NCBI GenBank assembly: GCA_951812925.1
Contig: OX638372.1
Location: 49,875,722 to 49,939,721, forward strand
Length of the DNA: 64,000 bases
Direction: 5' to 3'
DNA from: Calliopum simillimum
Lineage: Eukaryota > Arthropoda > Insecta > Diptera > Lauxaniidae
Shown here piece after piece: positions 56,223-64,000 of this stretch. A program made the translations under genes and the position numbers. Each line of letters starts with the position of its first letter. Positions within the stretch are counted from its first letter, which is position 1. The notes under the pieces are model-generated. The model was given only the letters and a program-made list of their open reading frames with translations. It was not told the origin of the DNA and made no database searches.

Positions 56223-58054
56223 GGGTAAGGGAGGGAAATATGGACCACCCATCTTTCTTTTTTAAATAAAACCCAAAATACATAAAACAAAACAATTAAT
56301 TTTATGTCATTCAGTAGAGGAAACAATTTACCTTTATTCTGCTTCACTTTTAGATAAATATCTAATCAGGATAAAGAAAAAAAATGAAAAAACTGAAAAT
56401 ACTCAAAATGAAGATAAAAAAAAAGTGTAGTGTAATATGGACCATATGGGTAATTCTATTCTAACGCGTCAAATCATGTAATCGTCAACTAAAACACCAA
56501 TATGAGGTTCTAAAATTATAGCAAAATTTTTTTTATATACATTTAAATAGCCTTTATAAGATCCACCACTTAGTATATCGCTTATTTTACATAGCTCTCG
56601 TGGAAAACCAAAAATATGAGTAAAAAAGTAACTCCCCTGGCTGTAATCATAAACAATTTTACTAACTTAACGTATATAAGACAAAATATAAATAGAATTT
56701 GCACTTATAAATGACCAAAATTTACCTTTCAGTATGCCTGAACACATTTCAGAAAAAAATTTAAAAAAAAAAATGTTATTAACTTTATGTAGCTACTCAA
56801 AAGTTGGTATTTTTTTCAATACAAAAAGCAATCAAATTATGAAGGCCTATATCTCGATTTTATTAGGATATAAAAATTTCCTATCATACCTAATTTCTTT
56901 TATTGTATGCTAACTTCAATAAAACATTGATATATTCACAACCCAATACATGTTTTTTACGTTTAAACATCATTTTTATCAGGAAAGAAAACGTACCTTT
57001 TCTTAAGTAACTCCCCTGGCGACAAACATTTAGTTGTACCAACAAGATGAAAACCAATATTCAAATAAATAACATACGTTTGAGTTGTAAGTAATATAGG
57101 GCTACTATAATATCCTCGTATATTAATAATAAAGATTGTTTACTACCTGGAAATCGCACTCAAACGCCATAGTAACCTCCCCTGTCAAAGTAACTCCCCT
57201 GGCATTTTTATGATGAATATACATATAAAAATGTATGTATATATATAAAAATGTATGGACAGCTTGCCCACTTTAAAATATTACTTTATGAGGTACAACA
57301 ATAAGAAAACGTATGTAAAACTTCGAGTATTAATAACTTTATTTTTTTTCATTTCGAAATTTGAATTTGACGCGTTAAAATAGAATTACCCATATAGTCC
57401 ATTTGGTACAGAAGTTGCATAAAAAATGTCACTTCCACATTCGGCACATTTTTCATGACTCCAAGAACGTCAGATTACACATTCAACCCAAAATTCGCCA
57501 CGTCGATCTTCTGACTAAAGGGTATTACATTATATGCATTTTTTATATTTTTTTTCCTTTGTAGTTAACGAATTACATATAATGACCATCAGACTCGTCA
57601 TGAAAACTGCAACTAGATTCCCCATCTGAAAAAGATGATAAATACATTTGTTTTTGAGGCTTTTTTCTCTGGTGGTCCATATTACCCACAGCACGTGTTG
57701 GTGAAATAAATGGTTTTTTATCAAAAACTCTTTTGCTTAATGAACTTATTTGTGCTAATAAATTATAAATGGTATTCACTGACTTTATATAATTAACCAT
57801 TTATTTAAAAACGCGATGTCTTTAAAGTGAAATATTGAAATATACTCACTAGAAAAAAATATCACTGATCTTTTTTTTAGAACAATTAACTTTACAGAAA
57901 CATGCGACTTCACCGAACGCTAAAATCGCCCAATTATAAGCTTTAGGTATTAGCGCTAAGTTTGAACATGGATAACGGTAAATCCTATGTATGCAGTGGG
58001 AAATAACCGTGTGGTCCATATTACCCGCGTAGTCCATATTTCCCTCCCTTACCC
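56223..58054. mobile_element. 1.8-kb TA-flanked element with GGGTAAGGGAGGGAAATATGG ends
   Basis: Left end GGGTAAGGGAGGGAAATATGG matches the inverse of the right end CCATATTTCCCTCCCTTACCC; TA flanks (56221-56222 and 58055-58056), and the symmetry extends a few bases further. Minus-strand ORF pieces at 57530-58076 (for example NYIKSVNTIYNLLAQISSLS and a Ser/Asp-rich end) may be transposase remnants but match no family I recognise. It is interrupted by the nested element at 56447-57392. Confidence 0.7.
56447..57392. mobile_element. Nested TA-flanked element with AGTAACTCCCCTGGC repeats
   Basis: Ends TGGGTAATTCTATTCTAACG and the inverse (CGTTAAAATAGAATTACCCA) differ by one base over about 28 bp, including GCGTCAAAT; flanked by TA (56445-56446, 57393-57394). 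The word AAGTAACTCCCCTGGC occurs at 56631, 57002 and 57193, with a variant at 57174. No ORF. Confidence 0.75.
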
Positions 58055-58079
58055 TACTTATGTTGTTTCGAACCATTTT

Positions 58080-59756
58080 ATAAAAACAGGAATTTCGGAA
58101 TTAAGGAAAACCAATTCCGGTAGTAAAATTTTAAGGTCTACACTTTTTAATTAGCAATTCTTTTATCAAAACTTTTCTATAATTTTGCATATCTCGAAAA
58201 TTAGCCTTAAAGCCAAGTTAATTTTCAAGTAAAATTTTTATAAAAATTGTCAAAAGTTTTCTAAAAAACTAAGCAAACAACCAAATAAAAAATATCTATA
58301 GACAAAAAAGTATTCAAGCGACTTGCTAATACTTTCTTACTTCCTGTTATAAAAAGAAACAGAAAAAAAATTTTAGAAGAAGAGACAAAGAAAATACACA
58401 ATCCAATTGCATTAATTTAAAAATGATTTTTCAACTGACTTCATTTGACATATCGAGATACACGTATCATGTGTACGCATTTGTACATGTGCAAGCTCAG
58501 TTTATTGACACTGACAGTTAATAGGGCTGTCAAAAAAAGTGTTTAATTTTAATGTTATCTTTGAACATGCAGCAAAAATGCTGTTGCTCTGTGGCAGATA
58601 ATTAAATTTTTTATTTTTTTTACTTTTACTTTTGTATTTTTGCGGAAGAGACTTTTGTTTTTGAAGTTTAAAGACATTGACCGCTTGACTCAATATAAGT
58701 ATGTATTGAAGAAAACGAGTATAAAAGTCTATGAAAAATTTGCTGATTTGATTCATTTTTGAAACGCTAAAGACCAACTAAAGCAATGTGAAGAACATTT
58801 GGTGAAATACTGAATACCATTTCTTCGTCATTTTCATAACTAGAATCATCAAGCAGTAGTCAGATGCAATCACAGCCGTCATCAACTGATGAAACTGTGA
58901 AAGCGAATCCACTAAACACGAAGTACAATAAGATCGCACCCACAGATTAAATTGCAGTTGAATTGCCAAAAACATGCACATTATACTTACATCAACAATT
59001 CAGAATTCTACATTAAATACCTACTCTCCTGAAAATTATAAGTTCCGGATCAGACTCGGGCTAATTAAACTAAAATGTTTACATTCGGGTTGAAAATTTG
59101 TAAAAGCATCAATTCAGAACAGTTTAGTTTCAGTTTTGAGTTTGAAGTTTAAAAAAATAGTGAACCTGAACCCGTTTGGAGGAAGAATTTCAAAGATGAA
59201 ATTACAATTAACCCAACTGTTCAAAATGTGGGGAACTTGGGTTGCTTCCACCAATATGAAAGAAAACAATTTTAATTAATATACTGCTGGACAAAGCTTT
59301 CCAGCTCAAATTTTTCGAAATTTGTAGTTGGGTACTCAGATTTTTATAAAAATTGACAGAGCTGTTTCAAGTGCTCAGTATGGAGAGCACTCATTATTGG
59401 TTTTGCGAAAAAAAAAAATTTTTGCAAGTTATGGGCATGGAACTTCGGACTGACAAAGTAGTGTTTTTGTGAAAAATCGATGCAAATTTTTTTTCTAAGT
59501 TCCGCCATTTTGTCAAAAATAAATTTTCTTAAATTTTGTTTTCGAATTCTTATTATTCTTGTTATTTTGATTTCGATTTTAAAATTTGGATGATTTTCAA
59601 AATGGTGGCTATTTTTTGAAACATGTTTAAAGTTGATTTTCTCAAAACAATAATTTTTTTTTACAGAAAGGTTTAACAAAAGTTTTCCAAAAGATTTGGT
59701 TTGCGCTAAATGCTTGTGAGAGCCACTGAAATTTTGTTTCTAGAAAGTCACGTGAC
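58080..59756. other. Intron DNA without recognised gene or repeat
   Basis: AT-rich; ORFs are short and Lys/Phe/Asn-rich. No exon continuing dunce UCR1 was found here. Confidence 0.45.
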
Positions 59757-60240
59757 AATTTTTATACCCTGCACTCGGGGTATTTTCACTTTGTCCTTCC
59801 GTTTGTAACGCAGAGAAAGAGGCGTCGCAGGTATTAAAAAGTTTATATGTTCTTACCAGCGTCACCTCCTCAGTCGATATAGCCATGTCCGTCTGCCTGG
59901 CTGGCTGGCAGGCTGTGCGTCTAGGGAAATATTTTTTACGGGGAAACTAAGAAAGATAATCCGATGTAATTTGGTACACTAGATTTTTTTTAAAAGTTAG
60001 TTCGTGGGATTGTAAATGAGCGATATCAGTAAACGAACACGCCTACCGTCCATACTAAAATACATTAAAAATGCAGTTTTGTGAGCATTATTCATGATAA
60101 TGCAACCAAAATAGACAGGAATACTAGAGATAATGACTAGTCAAAAACTAGGTGAATTCGGACAAGAGAACATGGTACCTCCCATATAAGTAAAAGTTTC
60201 AAAATGTTATACTGAAAGCGTTTTTGGCAAGATATTACAG
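59757..60240. repeat. Second copy of the 12743-14545 dispersed repeat family
   Basis: TTTTTATACCCTGCACTCGGGG, CCGTTTGTAACGCAGAGAAA, CAGCGTCACCTCC, CGATATAGCCATGTCCGTC and later AATTCGGACAAGAGAACATGG follow the same order as in the first copy, without the 930-bp palindrome. Confidence 0.65.
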
Positions 60241-60339
60241 GATAGATTTTGCTAAGGTGTTAACAAATGTAATATTTCACCAAATGGCAATCTAAAATTC
60301 ATTTAATGGCTAAAATTTATTTTTAAGCTTTATGCATTT

Positions 60340-60500
60340 CTGGTCTTTGGTGACCTCTAGTGAAGATTTTGTAAAATACTTTAACCCATTATAGCCCAGT
60401 TTTTGGAACAAAAAAAAGGGCTCAAAAGGACCCATAAAAACAGGGTATAATGGGTTAATATGCCATAAAATATATTTCCTGTGAAATTTTATTATGAGCT
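60340..60500. repeat. Fragment of the 4520-5690 foldback family
   Basis: GTGACCTCTAGTGAAGATTTTGTAAAATACTTTAACCCATTATAGCC and its following inverted counterpart ATAATGGGTTAA match the central part of that family. Confidence 0.55.
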
Positions 60501-61756
60501 TCGGAAAATAAGATTTTTCCAATATATAATTTTAGAGCACACAAAATCACGGCTAAATACTAAGGCTGTGCAATGAGCTGATCGAACCTGTTCGAGTTTT
60601 TGCCACACACAACGAACAAGATCGATCAGCTCAGCTCAACTCAGTTCGTAAGTTCGTGAGTTTTGAGCTGATCGTTTGATCGATCAGCGAATTCGTTGTG
60701 AGCTGATCGTTTGTTTGTTGAGCTCGTTAGTTATGAGTTTTCTCGTTTGTTTGGTTACGTTCAGCGTGTTCGATATGCGTTGAATATAATTGCAAGTTGC
60801 AATCAGCGTTGCAAAAAATGTGTAAGAATTGGGATAAGTTTAAGGTTTAATATTATACACGAATATTAAACAAATATTTTGCATAGTTGTTTTTTGTTTG
60901 AACTTCGGCTCTTCGCTCTGCCGTAAAATTATAAAAGGACGCAACTCGTTTTTCATAGTTTTGAGAAAATCGAAATTTTATTTTTATTTAGAAAAGGCAG
61001 CAACTTCTCTTTGTTATAAAATCTATTTCATTTTTCATCTTTTTTGTATGGAGTTGCTGCCTTTTATGATTTTAATTATGAAAAATATGAAAACAGGGTG
61101 TAATGTTTACATTTCTTTATTTGCAATTTGCAAGAGAAGTGGAAGATGTAAAAAATTAGCGATTGGACTAAAATATAGATAAAAAATTGCTTAATCCGAT
61201 GGGGAAATAAAGTTAAAAAGGCCGTAACTTAAGTTGCGGTCTTATGTATTTTTACGGCAGCGCTGTACACAGCGGAAACAACTTTCATTATAGCCACATG
61301 TTTTTTTTTTTTTGTAAAATTTGCTTAAACCATACATTTAAAAAAAAAAAAAAATTAAATTTTAGCCTTTAACCGCTTAGATAAACTTTATAAAAATCCA
61401 ACATATTTTTTTAGGGTTGCCACCTGTTTCTTTTCATAAAATCAAAATTTTCATCAATAAATTGCTTAAATCATCATTTTCTCTTTATAAATTGACATCT
61501 TGGGTTCAAAAACGACGAAACAAAAATTTAGGGTTGCCAGACGTTTTTTTGAAAAATTGCATTTCATTGTCAACATTCTTTATTGAAAGTTTTAGAATCG
61601 ACCCAAAAACCCATAGTAAATTTTTTGGGGTTGCCACCTGGTTTTTTTAATAAAATAAAAAATTTCTTGGAATAAATTGCAAAAACCATCATTTGCTCTC
61701 TATAAATTGACATCTTGGGTCCAAAAATAACGAAAAAAAAATTTAAGGTTGCCATA

Positions 61757-61945
61757 TAAAGGCAGTAGAGGACGTGGTAGACCCAAAACCAACTGGAAAA
61801 GGTCGTTGGAAAAGGAAATCCAAGAATCGGGAAAATCGTGGCAAGAGATCAAAGTCATCGCAAGGGATCGTGACAAATGGAGAGATTTCATATTGGCCCT
61901 ATGCTCCTCCTAGGAATTAAAGGAGAATACATACATACATATAAA
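61757..61945 (+). pseudogene. LINE ORF2 C-terminal fragment (+ strand)
   Basis: Reads SRGRGRPKTNWKRSLEKEI then KSWQEIKVIARDRDKWRDF and ends ILALCSS with TAG, followed by AAAGGAGAA and CATA repeats. This is the characteristic last segment of an RTE-type (or related) LINE. It abuts a degraded left unit of the foldback arm. Confidence 0.75.
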
Positions 61946-62046
61946 GGTTGCCTGACTTTTTTCGCAAAATTGCATTTGGCTGTTAACTTTTTTTTATTGT
62001 TTTTGGACCCAAGATGTCAATTTATAGAGAAAACAATTATGATTTT

Positions 62047-62737
62047 GTATGTATGTATGTATGTATTCTCCTTTAACTCCTAGGAGGAGCATAGGGCCAA
62101 TTGGAGTTCTCTAACGGCTTGGTGTACTTTGCCTGGTTCATTTAGAGTTCGGACATTCCAAGAGCCGATGCGTGTTCGAGTTTTCATCGAAAGGATTTTA
62201 AAATTTTGAGAAACCATATTGGTTCCAGTTATAGGAGAATCATTCCTAACTATGCATGTTCCTTGCACCTCCAAATCCGATGTGCATGCTGCCGAGGCAG
62301 GTGGATTAACCACACTCTGGTGGGTACCACTTGGAGAGTTATTTCCCATCGTTTTTCGATCCATGCTTCATTAGTATAATCTTCTCGGCAACGTCCCACG
62401 CAGTAAGTTATAAGCTTAAAGCTGGATCCGGCAAGCGCTGCAAATATAGTGGCCAAATTCACTTTTAATTTCAGCCGCCCAATCTGGAACAGACGCTGAC
62501 CTGGGAGCCGCCCACTCTGGATCAGACGCTTCAGGATTTCGACAAGATGCTTATTTTAAGGCGGCATCGACTCGCCTTGTCAGTGCCAGTTACGGGCATT
62601 GTGGGTTTTTCTTTCGAGGCGCAACGCTGTCCAACGCTACACCCTTCCACACCCTGGCTGGTCACCCGCTTTTAGTCGCCTTTTACGACAGGCATGCTTA
62701 CCTCGGACATATTCTGACCCCTTACCCGCAGGGGGCA
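62047..62737 (-). mobile_element. Internally deleted LINE derivative (SIDE-like), minus strand
   Basis: It is 691 bp, flanked by the 12-bp duplication AATTATGATTTT (62035-62046, 62738-62749). Reading from 62737 downward: a 5' region, then an ORF with TRIGSWNVRTLNEPGKV, the first motif of an apurinic endonuclease domain. Within about ten codons this is fused to RELQLALCSS, the C-terminal end of the same type of LINE, then stop and a TACA/CATA tail. Endonuclease body, RT and most of the C-terminus are deleted. Clean duplication and ends show it moved as this short form, presumably using another element's machinery. Confidence 0.85.
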
Positions 62738-63680
62738 AATTATGATTTTAGCCCAAGGAAATTAATGTGGGTTTTTGGGTCGATTCTATGTTTTTCAATA
62801 AAGAAAGTTGAAAAAGAAATGCAATTTTCCAAAAAAACGTCTGGCAACCCTGATATGGCAACCATAAATTTTTGTTTCGCCGTTTTTGGACCCAATAAGT
62901 CAATTTATAGAGAGAAAATGATGATTTTAGCAATTTATTGAAAGAAAATTTTGATGTTATTAAAAAAAACCAGGTGACAGCCCCAAAAAATTTACTATGG
63001 GTTTTTGGGTCGATTCTATAACTTTCAATAAAGAAAGTTGACAAAGAAATGCAATTTTCCAAAAAAACGTCTTTCGACCCTGATATGGCAACCCCAAATA
63101 TTTGTTTCGTCGGTTTTGGACCCAAGATGTCAATTTATACAGAGAAAATGATGATTTTAGCAATTTATTGATAGATAATTTTGATTTTATCACAAAAAAC
63201 AGGTGGCAACCCTAAAAAAATTAACTTTTTCATTCAAAGTCATTTGTCAAAACGTCTTAGTTTTATTTGCAATTTTATTTAGTTCACAATTTCAAATTAA
63301 GAGCAAAAAAACAACTATGCAAAATATTTGTTTAATATTCGTGTATAATATTAAACCTTAAGTATTATTTCTACGCAATTCTTACAACGCTGATTGCAAT
63401 CATATACATCGCATAACGAACACGCTGAACGTAACCAAACAAACGAGAAAACTCATAACTTACTAGCTCAACAAACAAACGATCAGCTCACAACGAATTC
63501 GATGAACGATCAAACGATCAGCTCAAAACTCACGAACTTACGAACTGAGTTGAGCTGAGTTGAGCTGAGCTAAACGAACTCAGTTCGGTACTGAAATTGT
63601 GTGAAAAGCTCATGAGTTTTGAGTTTGATCGAACTAGTTCGGTTCGTTGCACAGCCCTACTAAATACTATATATCTGTGG

Positions 63681-63819
63681 CAGGAAGGAAAAACTGCTTA
63701 AGTCGATTTTTGATGAAAAAGCAAAGCAGTTTAAATTTATTCCATTTGAATAGAATTTATATTGCTTTGCTTTGTTATCGAATATTGACTTAAGCAGTTT
63801 TTTCTTATTTCCGCAGATC
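63681..63819. repeat. Imperfect palindrome (MITE-like hairpin)
   Basis: AAAAACTGCTTAAGTCGAT..AAAGCAAAGCA is mirrored by ATTGCTTTGC..TTGACTTAAGCAGTTTTTT. About 55-bp arms around a 30-bp loop, no coding. Confidence 0.65.
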
Positions 63820-64000
63820 TATCTTATTACGAACTCAAATTTTTCGTCTTGATTCGAGTATATAAAAAAATATCTCTTACTTAACATCAGCCATAAATTC
63901 CTTTTAAGCTAAGGTCCTCAAAAGTAACGTATTTTTAAACTTCCACCGTACCGTACCATAAGTCTCTTAAGCTACATTTGGATAGACCTTTTTCGTCCCA

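Larger units (their letters stand above)
60561..63659. mobile_element. hAT-like foldback element (3.1 kb)
   Basis: Ends TAAGGCTGTGCAA and the inverse TTGCACAGCCCTA are flanked by the 8-bp duplication CTAAATAC (60553-60560, 63660-63667). TAGGG..TGCA-like ends plus an 8-bp duplication are the hAT hallmark. Outer arms of about 340-390 bp are rich in GAGCTGATCG/TTTGTTTG words. Inner arms hold two ~210-bp tandem units each (GGTTGCCACCTG.., CAAGATGTCAATTTATA..) in opposite orientation (61405-61760, 62745-63222). The loop contains LINE DNA at 61757-62737. ORFs in the arms are by-products of the repeats; no transposase. Confidence 0.85.

Noticed and set aside
61417..63193. Similar ORFs with KLLKSSFSLYKLTSWVQ repeated on both strands
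   Set aside because: They are translations of the ~210-bp tandem units in the inverted arms of the hAT foldback.

Overview
The window is AT-rich, repeat-laden nuclear DNA from a higher fly. The host genes point to Diptera: a cAMP phosphodiesterase of the dunce (PDE4) type and a katanin of the KATNAL2 type. The dense load of mariner, Helitron, hAT, Harbinger-like, non-LTR and Ty3/gypsy elements would fit a large-genome acalyptrate such as a tephritid fruit fly, but that family assignment is inference. Nothing looks bacterial or viral in origin apart from the endogenous retrotransposon, and I see no CRISPR array, operon or rRNA.

Host genes. Two dunce exons on the + strand frame about 45.5 kb of intron. 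An upstream, isoform-specific coding exon (7740-8782) ends in a GT donor in phase 2. A 177-bp exon (54293-54469), preceded by a good polypyrimidine tract and AG, continues in the matching phase and carries the conserved RRESF phosphorylation site at the start of UCR1. The remaining exons (rest of UCR1, UCR2, catalytic domain) must lie beyond position 64000. One complete intronless gene is nested in the intron on the opposite strand: a KATNAL2-like LisH-AAA ATPase (15997-17376).

Repeats. Almost everything else recognisable is transposon-derived. (1) A complete Ty3/gypsy-type retrotransposon (39529-43992) has LTRs identical over 172 bp, a 4-bp target duplication and one uninterrupted 1316-residue Gag-Pol ORF whose N-terminus resembles a SAP domain. 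(2) Four same-orientation non-autonomous Helitron copies have TC starts and CTRR ends. (3) Foldback or inverted-repeat elements lie at about 4520-5690, 10019-10453, 13128-14057, 17755-18590, 38373-39299 and 53570-54130. The largest, a 3.1-kb hAT-like element at 60561-63659, carries an internally deleted LINE in its loop. (4) Two types of mariner occur; one copy sits inside a LINE, and its target codons can be recognised across the junction. (5) Harbinger-like and TA-flanked MITEs are present, several nested. (6) Degenerate non-LTR fragments fill 31131-34979 and 35909-36270. (7) Tandem arrays lie at 47540-48400 and 50200-51640.

How it fits together: dunce supplies the transcription unit, the katanin is an antisense guest gene, and the intron has grown by nested transposition. 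Stretches with neither gene nor recognised repeat are listed as such. I found no convincingly new biological system. The strongest leads are the young, apparently intact retrotransposon with an unusual Gag start and no obvious polypurine tract, the hAT foldback, the elements carrying tRNA-like modules, and the overlapping uORF and hydrophobic N-terminus of the dunce exon.
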